Positions 16,045-25,450 of a stretch of DNA of 35,012 nt are shown one piece after another (the stretch's first letter is position 1; every line of letters starts with the position of its first letter). This stretch comes from Phycisphaerales bacterium (lineage in GTDB: Bacteria; Planctomycetota; Phycisphaerae; Phycisphaerales; SM1A02). Made by a program: the position numbers and the translations under genes. Location: NCBI GenBank assembly GCA_009691785.1, contig SIAM01000022.1:1-35012 (forward strand). Direction: 5' to 3'. Under the pieces are notes generated by a model. That model worked only from the letters and a program-made list of their open reading frames with translations. It made no database searches and had not been told where the DNA came from.

Positions 16045-16051
16045 TATACCT
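16036..16051. promoter_or_regulatory. Candidate ARG box (ArgR operator)
   Basis: TGCAT-AATT-ATACC resembles the ARG box core TGAAT-wwww-ATTCA, matching 4 of 5 bases in the left arm and 3 of 5 in the right. It overlaps the proposed -10 element directly ahead of argR, the position expected for repression and autoregulation. Only one box is visible; a second box at the usual spacing is not convincing. Confidence 0.35.
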
Positions 16052-16054
16052 CCT

Positions 16055-16531
16055 ATGGATTCTTCCAAACCAACGCGTCGGCGATTGATTGAACGGCTCC
16101 TGCAAACTGGCCGCGTTACAAGTCAGCATGGCTTGCTGAAGCAATTGCGCGCCGAGGGCGTGAATGTCACGCAAGCCACTTTGTCAAGGGATTTGGCTGA
16201 TCTTGGCGTGATGAAAGGACCAACGGGTTGGCAGTTGCCAGGCTCCGCCGCCGTGAACAATTCCGACATAAGCGCCGCGGTGCAAACCTATCTGCTTGAT
16301 GTGGAGGTTGGTGGACAAATGGTGGTCTTGCGCACGCGCACCGGCCACGCCACTCCACTGGCGGTTGAGCTTGATCGAATTCGCCTTGAAGGCTCGCTTG
16401 GAACCCTGGCCGGCGATGACACAATTTTGTTGGTGGCCAAGAGCGCATCCTTGGCGCGCAACTTGGCCACACGCCTAAAAAATATCTTGCAAGGCACGGC
16501 GGACAGACCGCGCAGGCCAATACGTAAATAA
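16055..16531 (+). CDS. argR: Arginine repressor ArgR
   Basis: Hexameric arginine-sensing regulator, 158 residues from the ATG at 16055. An upstream in-frame extension to 15926 is rejected because it runs into the divergent porin gene and lacks family similarity. The winged-helix domain has [20 protein letters not shown] followed by [12 protein letters not shown]. The C-terminal arginine-binding and oligomerisation domain has [18 protein letters not shown]. It is the first gene of the arginine operon, one base ahead of argC, so it is likely autoregulated. Confidence 0.95.
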   Translation: MDSSKPTRRRLIERLLQTGRVTSQHGLLKQLRAEGVNVTQATLSRDLADLGVMKGPTGWQLPGSAAVNNSDISAAVQTYLLDVEVGGQMVVLRTRTGHATPLAVELDRIRLEGSLGTLAGDDTILLVAKSASLARNLATRLKNILQGTADRPRRPIRK

Positions 16532-16532
16532 C

Positions 16533-17600
16533 ATGCGACACACAGTGAACGATCAAACAACTCCTATCGCGATTGTTGGCGCGGCTGGATACACCGGCGC
16601 CGAATTGGCTCGCATTGCAGCGGCGCATCCATTTGTTGAGGTCGTGGCATTGTTCGCCTCGGAGCGCGCGAACAACGCGGCGGTTCGCATCATGTCGGAT
16701 ATTTTTCCGCAGCTGCGTGGCGTAAATGACTTACCCATTCATGCGGCTTGCGTTGATGCCATCTTGGAGTGCGGCGCCAAAGTTATTTTCTTGGCCACGC
16801 CACATGAAGCCAGTGCGGAGTTGGCCCCCGCCCTGCTTGCACACGGCCTGATTGTGATTGATCTGTCCGCGGCGTTTCGCTTGCGCGACGCGGCGGCGTA
16901 TCCAGCGCATTACGGATTCACGCATCCATCAAGCAGTTTGCTTGCGCATGCGGTGTACGGCTTGCCCGAACTCAACCGCGCCGCGTTGATGCAGGCGGAC
17001 CTAATCGCCTGCGCTGGCTGCTATCCAACCTCCGTTATTTTGCCGCTGCGACCGCTTGTGAACGCACGCCTTCTGAATGCTTCGCGACCAGTGATTGTTG
17101 ATTCCGCCAGCGGCGTGAGCGGCGCGGGCCGTGGCGCCACCGCCAAAAATTTATTTTGCGAAGTCAGCTTTCAACCGTACAGTCCGCTTCAACACCGACA
17201 TCAACCAGAGATGCGGCAAGAAACAAGACTGGACATTTTGTTCACGCCGCATTTGCTGCCGCTTGATCGCGGCATTGTCAGCACCATTCATGTTGAACTT
17301 GTGCCTGGCGTGAGCGAGTCCGTTGTCCGTGAGACGCTTGGGGCGCACTATGCCGACGAACCCTTTATTCGTTTGCTTCCAGAAGGCGTGTGGAGTTCCA
17401 TTGCCGCCGTGGAGCGAACCAACTACTGCGACATTTCACTCATGGTTGACAGCGCGCACAATCACTTGGTCATTGCGTCGTCCATTGACAACTTGGTCAA
17501 AGGCGCGGCGGGCCAAGCCATGCAATGTATGAATATACGAATGGGATTTCCGGAAACTATGGGGTTGCTGCCCATCCACGCAGTTGGAGTGGTCTCTTGA
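16533..17600 (+). CDS. argC: N-acetyl-gamma-glutamyl-phosphate reductase
   Basis: NADPH-dependent reduction of N-acetylglutamyl phosphate to the semialdehyde, third step of arginine synthesis. The 355-residue product shows the Rossmann motif [10 protein letters not shown] (17-26), the [12 protein letters not shown] stretch and the catalytic Cys163 in [11 protein letters not shown]. Further on are [17 protein letters not shown] and the conserved late segment [20 protein letters not shown], close to the family's usual ending. One base separates it from argR; its stop overlaps the start of argB. Confidence 0.97.
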   Translation: MRHTVNDQTTPIAIVGAAGYTGAELARIAAAHPFVEVVALFASERANNAAVRIMSDIFPQLRGVNDLPIHAACVDAILECGAKVIFLATPHEASAELAPALLAHGLIVIDLSAAFRLRDAAAYPAHYGFTHPSSSLLAHAVYGLPELNRAALMQADLIACAGCYPTSVILPLRPLVNARLLNASRPVIVDSASGVSGAGRGATAKNLFCEVSFQPYSPLQHRHQPEMRQETRLDILFTPHLLPLDRGIVSTIHVELVPGVSESVVRETLGAHYADEPFIRLLPEGVWSSIAAVERTNYCDISLMVDSAHNHLVIASSIDNLVKGAAGQAMQCMNIRMGFPETMGLLPIHAVGVVS

Positions 17601-18466
17601 AGCCAACAATGCGCACGAGCACAGAGCCAAAACCATTGGGAAATAGCCCAATTGTTATTAAATTGGGCGGCGCGTTGTTGGATGAACCCACTGACCATGC
17701 ACCGTTCTTTCAAACGCTTGCCAACTTTATTCAGCACGATCAACGTGTTGTGTTGGTGCATGGCGGTGGAAAAAGTGTCGACCGCCATTTGCAATTGCTT
17801 GGCCACACCAGCCATAAACGCGAAGGCATTCGCATCACGCCGCCAGAGCAGATGCAGGAAATTGCCGGCGTGCTGGCGGGGCAACTCAACGCGCGGCTTG
17901 TGGGGTTGCTGCGCGCGCGCGGCGTGAACGCGGTTGGTCTTACGCTGGCCGATGGTGCCACAACCACGGCGCGCAAGACTGAGAAGTTTTCGTTTGACGC
18001 CGGCCGCGTTGGTGAGATAACGGGCGGCGACGCGAACCTAATTCAAACCCTGCTGCGCAATGGGTGTACTCCTATTTTCTCCAGCATCGCCATGGATGAT
18101 TCGGGCGAACTTCTCAATGTCAACGCCGATGAAGCCGCGGCAGCCATCGCACGCATTGTGTCGGCGCGCCTGCTTGTATTGCTGACGGATGTTGCGGGCG
18201 TGAAAGATGACGCGGGGAAAATTATTCACTCGCTGGACCGCACTGGCGTTGAGCGCCTGACACAAAGCGGCGCCATCACTGGCGGCATGCTTGCCAAAGT
18301 TCGCGGAGCGCTTGAGGCCAGCGAGCAATCGGGCGTTGCCACCCTGGTCGCGGGTTGGAATGATGCGAATGTTGCGGATGCGCTACTGAATATAGGCAGT
18401 GAAACAGCGGCAGGAACAATGTTTCTGCCATCCAAGCAACTGTGCGACATCGGAGGCAGTTCCTAA
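17597..18466 (+). CDS. argB: Acetylglutamate kinase
   Basis: Phosphorylates N-acetylglutamate, the second step of the pathway and often the arginine-feedback point. The TTG at 17597 is chosen: a GGAG Shine-Dalgarno lies seven bases upstream, and TTGA overlaps the argC stop, the same arrangement as at argJ. The ATG at 17609 is an alternative. The 289-residue protein has VIKLGGALLD, VLVHGGGKSVDRHL, the GQLNARLVGLLRARG helix, LLNVNADEAAAAIAR and LLTDVAGVKDD, typical of the amino-acid-kinase fold. Its TAA overlaps the argF ATG. Confidence 0.95.
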   Translation: MKPTMRTSTEPKPLGNSPIVIKLGGALLDEPTDHAPFFQTLANFIQHDQRVVLVHGGGKSVDRHLQLLGHTSHKREGIRITPPEQMQEIAGVLAGQLNARLVGLLRARGVNAVGLTLADGATTTARKTEKFSFDAGRVGEITGGDANLIQTLLRNGCTPIFSSIAMDDSGELLNVNADEAAAAIARIVSARLLVLLTDVAGVKDDAGKIIHSLDRTGVERLTQSGAITGGMLAKVRGALEASEQSGVATLVAGWNDANVADALLNIGSETAAGTMFLPSKQLCDIGGSS

Positions 18467-19461
18467 TGCAGGCGCACACGCGTTTGGCCACCAAAGATGT
18501 GACCCGCATCATGGATTTAAGTTCGCATGAGGTCATGCCGCTTATTGAACTTGGTCGCGCGCTCAAGGCGGACATCCGCCCATACAAGGAGCACTTTGCG
18601 CAACGCTCGCTTGTCATGTTGTTTGAGAAACCGTCGCTGCGCACGCGCGTCAGCTTTGACATTGGCTTCGCGCGCATGGGCGGTCACGCCGTGTACTTGG
18701 ACCACGAAAAGTTGCGCATTGGAGAGCGTGAAACCATCGCCGATTACAGCCGCAACTTGGAGCGTTGGTGCGACTGCATTGTGGCGCGCACCATGAGCCA
18801 CAACACCATCATCGCGCTTGCCGCCAACGCCACCATTCCTGTCATCAACGCGCTCTCGGACATTCATCATCCGTGCCAAGCGCTTGCCGACTACATGACG
18901 TTGGTGGAGCTTGGATTTGATTGCCGCCAACATCAACTCGCCTGGGTGGGCGATGGAAACAACGTCTGTCACTCGCTTATGGAACTCACCGCGACCTTGG
19001 GGGCATCCATGATCGTGGTCACGCCGCCAGGGTTTGCGCCATCAGCGGACATTGTTCGCGATTGCCAAGCGCGCGCTTGCCGCACTGGCGCAACGTTGCA
19101 ATACACCCATGATCTGAATCAGATTGGTGGATCGTTCGCCGTGTACACCGACACCTGGACCAGCATGGGCCAAAGCGAAAGCGACACAAAAGAAGCTATT
19201 TTCAAGCCATATTCCGTCACTCCAGACATCATGGCTGTGGCTGGATCAAACGCATATTTCATGCACTGCATGCCCGCGCACCGTGGCCATGAAGTGGTGG
19301 ACGCAGTCATTGACGGTCACCACAGCGTGGTCTTTGATCAAGCGGAAAATAGAATGCACATTCAAAATGCGTTGCTTCTGAATCTTCTCACAACTCCAAC
19401 ACAAGACTCGTTGGGTAAAAATACCACTCGCACCTCTCACACAACTCGGAGTCACTCATGA
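18466..19461 (+). CDS. argF: Ornithine carbamoyltransferase
   Basis: Makes citrulline from ornithine and carbamoyl phosphate. The ATG at 18466 overlaps the argB stop as TAATG and has GGAGG nine bases upstream, so an in-frame GTG at 18442 is not used. The 331-residue protein has the carbamoyl-phosphate loop as [11 protein letters not shown] (56-64; the common form is STRTR), HPCQ at 135-138 and [12 protein letters not shown] around 266-277. The ornithine SMG loop TDTWTSMGQ favours ornithine over acetylornithine carbamoyltransferase. ATGA links it to argG. Confidence 0.96.
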   Translation: MQAHTRLATKDVTRIMDLSSHEVMPLIELGRALKADIRPYKEHFAQRSLVMLFEKPSLRTRVSFDIGFARMGGHAVYLDHEKLRIGERETIADYSRNLERWCDCIVARTMSHNTIIALAANATIPVINALSDIHHPCQALADYMTLVELGFDCRQHQLAWVGDGNNVCHSLMELTATLGASMIVVTPPGFAPSADIVRDCQARACRTGATLQYTHDLNQIGGSFAVYTDTWTSMGQSESDTKEAIFKPYSVTPDIMAVAGSNAYFMHCMPAHRGHEVVDAVIDGHHSVVFDQAENRMHIQNALLLNLLTTPTQDSLGKNTTRTSHTTRSHS

Positions 19462-20780
19462 CAACCGCCACCAAAAATAATTCGCCGGCCCCCGCCTCCA
19501 CCGCTCCAACCCACTCCAAGAAACCAAAGCGCGTGTGCGTGGCGTACTCAGGTGGTCTTGACACAAGTTGCGTCATTCCATGGTTGCGCGAAACCTACGA
19601 CTGCGAAGTGGTTGCATGCGTGGTGGATGTTGGCCAAGGCGCGCAAGAACTTGTCGGCATTGAAAAGAAAGCCGCGGACTCCGGCGCGTGCTTGTGCGTG
19701 ATGAAAGATTTGAAGCAGTCGTTCTTGACCGACTTTGTGTTTCCAATGGTCATGTCGGGCGCCGTATACGAAGGCCGCTACCTTCTTGGCACCAGCATCG
19801 CGCGCCCTTGCATTGCGCAAGCTCAGGTCATGTGCGCGCTGGAAGAAAATTGCGACGCCGTGGCGCACGGTTGCACTGGAAAAGGCAACGATCAAGTGCG
19901 CTTTGAAAGCGTGTATGCGGCATTGGCGCCGCAATTGCGCGTGATTGCGCCGTGGCGTGAAAGTTCCTGGAATTTGCGCAGCCGCGAAGCCATGCTTGAC
20001 TATTTGGCGCAGCGCAATATTCCATGCGCCGCAAGCGCCACCAAAATTTATTCGCGCGACGCCAACTCTTGGCATGTTTCACACGAAGGCGCGGAGTTGG
20101 AGGATCCGTGGAACGCGCCGCCAGAAGATTTGTGGATTCGAACCACCGATCCAAAGAGCGCGCCCAATGAGCCGGAAGAAGTGGTTGTTGGATTTGAGCA
20201 CGGAGTACCAGTGAGTGTGAATAGCAAAAAACTTTCAGCGCTTGCCCTGCTTGACGCGCTGAATGAAATTGGCGCGCGCCACGGCGTGGGCCGCGTGGAC
20301 ATGGTTGAGAACCGCCTTGTCGGAATGAAAAGCCGCGGCTGCTATGAAACTCCAGGCGGAACAATCTTAATGGAGGCCCTGCGTGGCCTTGAGCAAATTG
20401 TTCTAGACCGCGACTCCATGCGCTTTCGCGAGGAGTTGGCCAATGATTTTGCGCGCGTGATTTATGACGGCCGCTGGTTCGCGCCGTTGCGTGAGGCGCA
20501 GTGGGCCGCCATCAAATCTCTGGCACAACCGTTGACAGGCGAAGTGGCCGTGCGCGCCTACAAAGGCTGCGCCACCACCACGCGTCGGCGCAGCCCAAAT
20601 TCGCTGTATTCACAGGCATTTGCAACATTTGGCGAGGACGATGTCTACAACCAACAACACGCTGAAGGTTTTATTCGTCTGTTCTCTTTGCCCAGCCGCA
20701 TTCGCGCCATGCTTGGTCTGAACAAATTGTTTGGCATTGACAATTCAAATGTTGGCGGCAAAAGTGGAGCAAGCCGGTGA
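19458..20780 (+). CDS. argG: Argininosuccinate synthase
   Basis: ATP-dependent joining of citrulline and aspartate. The 440-residue product starts in a four-base ATGA overlap with argF. A polar lead of about 25 residues ([20 protein letters not shown]) precedes the P-loop motif [16 protein letters not shown]. Also seen are [24 protein letters not shown], and [15 protein letters not shown]. The tail ends in the family's usual region of subunit contacts. It is coupled to argH(A) by GTGA. Confidence 0.97.
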   Translation: MTTATKNNSPAPASTAPTHSKKPKRVCVAYSGGLDTSCVIPWLRETYDCEVVACVVDVGQGAQELVGIEKKAADSGACLCVMKDLKQSFLTDFVFPMVMSGAVYEGRYLLGTSIARPCIAQAQVMCALEENCDAVAHGCTGKGNDQVRFESVYAALAPQLRVIAPWRESSWNLRSREAMLDYLAQRNIPCAASATKIYSRDANSWHVSHEGAELEDPWNAPPEDLWIRTTDPKSAPNEPEEVVVGFEHGVPVSVNSKKLSALALLDALNEIGARHGVGRVDMVENRLVGMKSRGCYETPGGTILMEALRGLEQIVLDRDSMRFREELANDFARVIYDGRWFAPLREAQWAAIKSLAQPLTGEVAVRAYKGCATTTRRRSPNSLYSQAFATFGEDDVYNQQHAEGFIRLFSLPSRIRAMLGLNKLFGIDNSNVGGKSGASR

Positions 20781-22660
20781 CCTCAATTTGGCAAGGACGA
20801 GTTCAAGGCCAGCAAGATTCCCTGTTTCGAACTTTCAACAACAGCCTTCCGTTTGATCGGCGTTTGATTCAAGAGGACATAGAAGGCTCCATTGCTTGGG
20901 CCCACGCCTTGTCGCGCGCCGAAATCATTAGTGACGGTGACCGCTTGCGACTGGAAAAAGCGCTGCGTGAAATTGCGGCGTTGGCGGAAAAAGATCCCAC
21001 GCTTCTCACCAAGGCCACCGATGAAGATGTGCACAGTTGGGTTGAGCGCGAATTGGTGGCGCGTGTTGGTGATTTGGGCAAACGTCTTCACACGGGTCGC
21101 AGTCGCAACGATCAAGTGGCCACGGATTTGCGTCTGTGGTGTTTAAAGCAAACGCGTGTTCGCCTTGGTGAAATTGACGCCGCCAACTTAAGCCTGCTTG
21201 AATTGGCCGAGCGCGAGCGCGACACGGTTTTTCCTGGATTCACACATTTACAGCGGGCGCAGCCTATTTTGTTCGCGCATTGGTGCCTGGCCTACGTAGA
21301 AATGTTGCGCCGTGACGCCGACCGATTCGCCGACGCGCTTGACCGCGTGGCGCGTTGTCCGCTTGGTTCCGGCGCCCTGTCCGGAACCGCGTATCCAATC
21401 GATCGCCAAAAGTTGGCCAAGGATTTGGGCTTTGATGGTCCAAGCGCCAACAGCCTTGACGCTGTCAGCGACCGCGACTTTGTGGTTGAACTCATCGCCT
21501 CCGCTTCCGTGTGCATGCTGCATCTGAGTCGCATGGCGGAAGATATTATTTTTTACGCCACAGGCGAGGCCGCGTATGTTGAACTTTCCGACGAGGTCAG
21601 CACTGGCAGCAGTTTAATGCCGCAGAAAAAAAATCCTGACGCGCTGGAATTAATCCGTGGAAAAACTGGACGCGTCATTGGCGCGCTCACTGGAATTTTG
21701 GTCACACTGAAGGCGCTTCCACTTGCCTACAACAAAGATTTGCAAGAGGACAAGGAGCCGCTCTTTGACGCAATGGACACGCTGTCCATTTGTTTGCAAA
21801 TGATTCCGCGCGTGCTGCAAGGCTTGAAAATTGACCGCGCGCGGGCGCGCAAGGCGGCCATTGCCAGCTACGCAAATGCCACGGAATTGGCTGATTATCT
21901 GGTGCGAAAGGGTGTCGCCTTTCGCGACGCGCATATGCAAGTTGGGCTCTTGGTGCGCGAGGCAATTCGCCAAGGCAAACCGCTTGAGGATTTATCCGTG
22001 GAGGACATGGTGAAGTTGGCGCCGCAGGTCACCAGCGATGTGTTTGTGAATTTGACAGTTGATTCCGCGCTGAGTCGCCGAAGTGTTTCTGGCGGAACGG
22101 CGCCTGACCAAGTGAACGCCCGCGTGAAGGAAGCCAAGCGAAGTTTGCGCGCCACGCGACGGCCCAAGCGCCGCAGCGCTGGTGGCGCCACTGGTTTGCG
22201 CGACGCCGTGGTTGAAGATTTGGATGACATCAAACGCCTGGTTGATTTGTGGAGCTTGCGCGGAGAAAATTTGCCGCGCACACGCGAGGAGATCATGGAG
22301 AAGATCACCGACTTTGCCATAGCCGCGGTGGACGGGAAAGTGCGCGGCTGCGCAAGTTTGTGGATTTATGAATCCGACCTCGCGGAAATTCGCTCACTTG
22401 GAGTGGACGAAGGTTTCCAAGGCCGCGGTCTGGGCAAACAACTTGTGCAATTCTTTATTGAGAAGGCGCGCAGCATTGGCATTGAGCGATTGTTCGTTCT
22501 CACGCGCATGCCTGCGTTCTTTGACAAGTGTGGATTCCGCACGGTCAGCATCAATAGTTTGCCGCAGAAAGTCACCAAAGATTGCGCGCAATGCCCCAAG
22601 AATCAGAACTGCGACGAGATTGCCATGGTGCTTGACTTGAAAGAGAGCGAAGTTTCTTGA
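20777..22660 (+). CDS. argH: Fused argininosuccinate lyase and N-acetylglutamate synthase, ArgH(A)
   Basis: Two enzymes in one 627-residue chain, GTG start in a GTGA overlap with argG. Residues 1-455 are a complete argininosuccinate lyase: HTGRSRND (105-112), THLQRAQP (157-164) with the catalytic His, and the flexible signature loop [13 protein letters not shown] (276-288) with the catalytic Ser. A basic linker (456-473, RATRRPKRR) leads into a GNAT acetyltransferase (474-627) with acetyl-CoA loop [25 protein letters not shown] and a Cys cluster (C603, C606, C612, then DEIAM). That domain resembles short-form N-acetylglutamate synthases. ArgH(A) fusions are known in marine gammaproteobacteria such as Vibrio and Moritella. 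No frameshift: the frame is open throughout. Confidence 0.93.
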   Translation: MTSIWQGRVQGQQDSLFRTFNNSLPFDRRLIQEDIEGSIAWAHALSRAEIISDGDRLRLEKALREIAALAEKDPTLLTKATDEDVHSWVERELVARVGDLGKRLHTGRSRNDQVATDLRLWCLKQTRVRLGEIDAANLSLLELAERERDTVFPGFTHLQRAQPILFAHWCLAYVEMLRRDADRFADALDRVARCPLGSGALSGTAYPIDRQKLAKDLGFDGPSANSLDAVSDRDFVVELIASASVCMLHLSRMAEDIIFYATGEAAYVELSDEVSTGSSLMPQKKNPDALELIRGKTGRVIGALTGILVTLKALPLAYNKDLQEDKEPLFDAMDTLSICLQMIPRVLQGLKIDRARARKAAIASYANATELADYLVRKGVAFRDAHMQVGLLVREAIRQGKPLEDLSVEDMVKLAPQVTSDVFVNLTVDSALSRRSVSGGTAPDQVNARVKEAKRSLRATRRPKRRSAGGATGLRDAVVEDLDDIKRLVDLWSLRGENLPRTREEIMEKITDFAIAAVDGKVRGCASLWIYESDLAEIRSLGVDEGFQGRGLGKQLVQFFIEKARSIGIERLFVLTRMPAFFDKCGFRTVSINSLPQKVTKDCAQCPKNQNCDEIAMVLDLKESEVS

Positions 22661-23922
22661 GCACCGAAGAATTGATTTGGCCAGATGGCTTTCGCGCCGC
22701 TGGAATATCCGCTGGCATTAAATCAAGTGGCGCGCCAGACTTGGCCATGTTGCGCATGGATGATGGCGCGGTTGCGGCGGCCATGTTCACCACCAATCAA
22801 TTTGCCGCGGCGCCTGTGCAAATTTCGCGCGATCACTTGCGCAATTCTCGCGGACACGCCAGTGTGCTGATTGTGAATTCTGGTTGCGCCAACGCCGCGA
22901 CTGGTCCACACGGATACGCGGACGCGCAAACAATTGGAGATTGCGTTGCGCAGGAGTGCGGCTGCGCGCCAGACGCGGTGCTGATGAATTCAACGGGAAT
23001 CATTGGCAAGCGATTGCCGCTAGCCAACATTCAGAAAGCCATTGCCCCGCTGGCGCAGCAGTGCGTGCCTGGAAGTGCTGAGCCTTTCGCCCGCGCCATC
23101 ATGACCACGGACACGCGTGTGAAAATGTCGACGCGCTTGGTGGCGGCAACAACAAGCGGCGCCGCGCAATGCAATGCCACGCCCGCAACCGCCGCGAACG
23201 CCAATTCACAAAACGTGAAAAACGCAATGAATCAGCCGCAAATTCGCGTGACTGGCGTTGCCAAAGGCGCGGGAATGATCCACCCCAACATGGCCACCAT
23301 GATCGCGGTCATTACCACCGACGCCGCGCTTGAGCCCCATGAACTTGACGCCATGTTGCGTGTGGCCGTGGAGCAATCATTTCACCGCATCTCAATTGAT
23401 GGCGACACCAGCACCAATGATTCCGTATTTGCCTTTGCCTCCGCGCAACGCGGCGCGGCCCCCGACCACGGCGAATTGCAGCGCGCCTTCTGTGAAGTGG
23501 CGCGCGAATTGGCGCGCATGATTGTGTGCGATGGCGAAGGCTTCACGCGCGCCTTTGAAGTGCGGGTTCGTGGCGCGGCTAGCGCAACCGACGCTCTTGA
23601 TGTTGCTAAGACCGCCGCCACAAGCATGTTGGTTCGCTGCGCCATCACTGGCGGCGATCCAAATTGGGGTCGCCTGCTCGCGGCGGCTGGCAGAAGCTGC
23701 GCGCGCGTGAATCCAGAACGGGTGTCCCTTCGCGTAGGCGAGCTTGTTTTATTTCATAATGGACAACCAGCCGACATCCGCAAAGACATTGCGGCCGCTG
23801 AATTTTGCAAACCCAGCGTGGTTATTGAATTTGATCTTGGCCTTGGCACCCACGACGACTTCTTTATTTCCAGCGGTTTGACGCAGGAATACGTGAAATT
23901 AAACAGCGAATACAGCACATGA
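22657..23922 (+). CDS. argJ: Ornithine acetyltransferase / N-acetylglutamate synthase ArgJ
   Basis: Moves acetyl from N-acetylornithine to glutamate, and in bifunctional forms also uses acetyl-CoA. The 421-residue protein starts at TTG in a TTGA overlap with argH(A). The self-cleavage and nucleophile site is KGAGMIHPNMATM, Thr214, which yields alpha and beta chains. The oxyanion motif NSTGIIG (111-117) and ANAATGPHGYADA are also present, and the late ITGGDPNWGRLLAAAG is conserved. An unusual Ala/Asn/Gln-rich insert of about 25 residues (around 167-195) precedes the cleavage segment. Last gene of the arginine operon. Whether it is mono- or bifunctional cannot be read by eye. Confidence 0.96.
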   Translation: MSTEELIWPDGFRAAGISAGIKSSGAPDLAMLRMDDGAVAAAMFTTNQFAAAPVQISRDHLRNSRGHASVLIVNSGCANAATGPHGYADAQTIGDCVAQECGCAPDAVLMNSTGIIGKRLPLANIQKAIAPLAQQCVPGSAEPFARAIMTTDTRVKMSTRLVAATTSGAAQCNATPATAANANSQNVKNAMNQPQIRVTGVAKGAGMIHPNMATMIAVITTDAALEPHELDAMLRVAVEQSFHRISIDGDTSTNDSVFAFASAQRGAAPDHGELQRAFCEVARELARMIVCDGEGFTRAFEVRVRGAASATDALDVAKTAATSMLVRCAITGGDPNWGRLLAAAGRSCARVNPERVSLRVGELVLFHNGQPADIRKDIAAAEFCKPSVVIEFDLGLGTHDDFFISSGLTQEYVKLNSEYST

Positions 23923-24014
23923 CATTATTGAATAGACCGAAGAATCCGGCTCACACGATTGCCTCCAAAATCACTTGCAAATTAAACTAGTCGCAGCGCC
24001 ATGTACTGAATGCT

Positions 24015-24034
24015 TTGCCGCAGATTTACGGCAA
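24015..24034 (+). other. Hairpin after the arginine operon
   Basis: A 6-bp stem TTGCCG / CGGCAA around an eight-base loop, about 90 bases after argJ. No T-run follows, so it is at most a weak or Rho-assisted terminator or an mRNA 3' stabiliser. The remaining 234-base gap (23923-24156) shows no gene. Confidence 0.3.
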
Positions 24035-24156
24035 CAATCGTCAACATGCGTCGCAATGTCATCGCACCCAAACACGGCCGTAGCCAATTCATAAATTCAA
24101 CGCACTTACGGTACGCTTATCAAATCGCATTCAATTTGAAGCGGTAGAAAGTCTCC

Positions 24157-25329
24157 ATGCGATTTCGAATCATCACCTTGTCGTGCGCAACTTTATTTCT
24201 AGCCATGCCAGTTTTTCCTTACGGCGCCTTGGGTCACGAAACAGTCGGTGCAATTGCGGACATGAAGTTGGCGGGCACCCCCACTGGCGCGCAGGTCACC
24301 AAACTTCTTGATGGCATCACATTGTCGCGCGCCTCGGTGTTGGCGGATGAAATTAAGGGATGGGACAAAATGCCCAAAGGACAGCCGAAGTCCATTCTTT
24401 TGAAAGATCACCCGCAACTGCAAGAACAACTTGTGGCATTTTGGGAGGCAAATCCCCCCACAAAAGCAAAAGGCAGCAACGCGCCGACCCACAAGGAATT
24501 TCATTACACCGATGTTCCTGCGGTTGATGGCGGTAAATATGTCAAAGGAAATCTTGGCACGGAACCATACGACATTGTGCAGATGATTCCCTTCTGTGTG
24601 CGCGTGTTGTCCGGCGCGGAGCCGGAGACCAACCAACGCAAGATCACCAAGCCCATCGCGCTGATTCTGCTGGCGCATTATGTGGGCGACATTCATCAAC
24701 CACTTCATGTTGGCAACGCCTACTTCAGTTCCGCGGGCAACTTGGTGAACCCAAGCAAGGGCGGAAAAAGTTTTCCAGACCATGGCGGCAATGGTTTCAA
24801 AATAATTCTGGCTGACGAAAAAAATTCCAAGAGCACCGCCAAAAGCGACAGCAACTCTGACGCAAAATCCTCCGGCAAAAAATCCAGCAAGAGCAAGGGC
24901 AACAACTTGCACAGTTTCTGGGACACCGACGCCGTTGTGGAGGCCCTGGATCAAGTTGAAACAAAGCTTCAAAAACAGCCAAATCACAAGGGGAAAGTCA
25001 CGGATGAGGAAGTGATTGCGTGGTTTGCCAACTCCGAACCAAAAGTGTGGAAAGCAAGCGCACAATCCAAGCCAACCGAATGGGCGCAAACATGGGCCAA
25101 TGACATTCTTCCAATGTCCACGCAAGCCCACGAACGCCTTGAGTTCAGCAATGTCACCATTAAAAATGAAAGCGCATCTGGTGACGCCACGGAAAAGAAA
25201 ATGCCAGATGGAATTTCATACATGGATTGGGCGGGCCAACGCACCGAGGAAGAGCTGCACAAGGCTGGCTGGCGCCTGGCGGCGATCATTGAAGCAAGTT
25301 TGGAAACAAAAAAACCAAAATCAAAATAA
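24157..25329 (+). CDS. Secreted S1/P1-type nuclease
   Basis: Zinc-dependent nuclease or phosphodiesterase, 390 residues with an N-terminal signal sequence, so secreted or periplasmic. Family zinc ligands are visible in order: GALGHETVG (His27), LADEIKGWD (Asp), EFHYTDVP (His), LAHYVGDIHQPLHVG (two His, one Asp) and NLHSFWDTD (His, Asp). The family normally begins the mature protein with Trp, whose N-terminus binds zinc; here that position is Tyr22. A Ser/Lys/Asp-rich insert at about 225-248 interrupts the core just before the NLHSFWD motif. It could serve in phosphate or nucleotide scavenging. It stands alone, with 234 bases before it. Confidence 0.88.
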   Translation: MRFRIITLSCATLFLAMPVFPYGALGHETVGAIADMKLAGTPTGAQVTKLLDGITLSRASVLADEIKGWDKMPKGQPKSILLKDHPQLQEQLVAFWEANPPTKAKGSNAPTHKEFHYTDVPAVDGGKYVKGNLGTEPYDIVQMIPFCVRVLSGAEPETNQRKITKPIALILLAHYVGDIHQPLHVGNAYFSSAGNLVNPSKGGKSFPDHGGNGFKIILADEKNSKSTAKSDSNSDAKSSGKKSSKSKGNNLHSFWDTDAVVEALDQVETKLQKQPNHKGKVTDEEVIAWFANSEPKVWKASAQSKPTEWAQTWANDILPMSTQAHERLEFSNVTIKNESASGDATEKKMPDGISYMDWAGQRTEEELHKAGWRLAAIIEASLETKKPKSK

Positions 25330-25330
25330 G

Positions 25331-25362
25331 CGCAAGGCACATGCGGCTCGCACTGCCTTGTG
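25331..25362. terminator. Hairpin between convergent genes, possible terminator
   Basis: Outer stem CAAGGCA / TGCCTTG, then inner TGCG / CGCA with a GCT loop, directly after the nuclease stop. No T-run follows on the plus strand. On the minus strand it is followed by TTATTTTGATTTTGG, moderately T-rich, so it may end the minus-strand mntR-pheS unit as well. Confidence 0.42.
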
Positions 25363-25450
25363 AATCACTTCCACGCTCAACCCACTGATCGCATTGGTGC
25401 AGCGCCCCTCGCTGCGGTGAGGTCCATGCATTCCATGTTGACCAACAGCT

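Noticed and set aside
15926-16054. N-terminal extension of ArgR
   Set aside because: The added 43 residues overlap the divergent porin start and do not resemble ArgR; the ATG at 16055 gives the usual length.
22132-22200. Possible frameshift or two separate genes at the ArgH/acetyltransferase junction
   Set aside because: The frame is continuous, there is no stop or restart signal with a Shine-Dalgarno, and a basic linker joins two complete domains; a true fusion is more likely.
24199-25131. Long minus-strand open frame (310 codons) opposite the S1/P1 nuclease
   Set aside because: The plus-strand frame has all family motifs and a signal peptide; the antisense frame has no recognisable domain and arises from codon bias.
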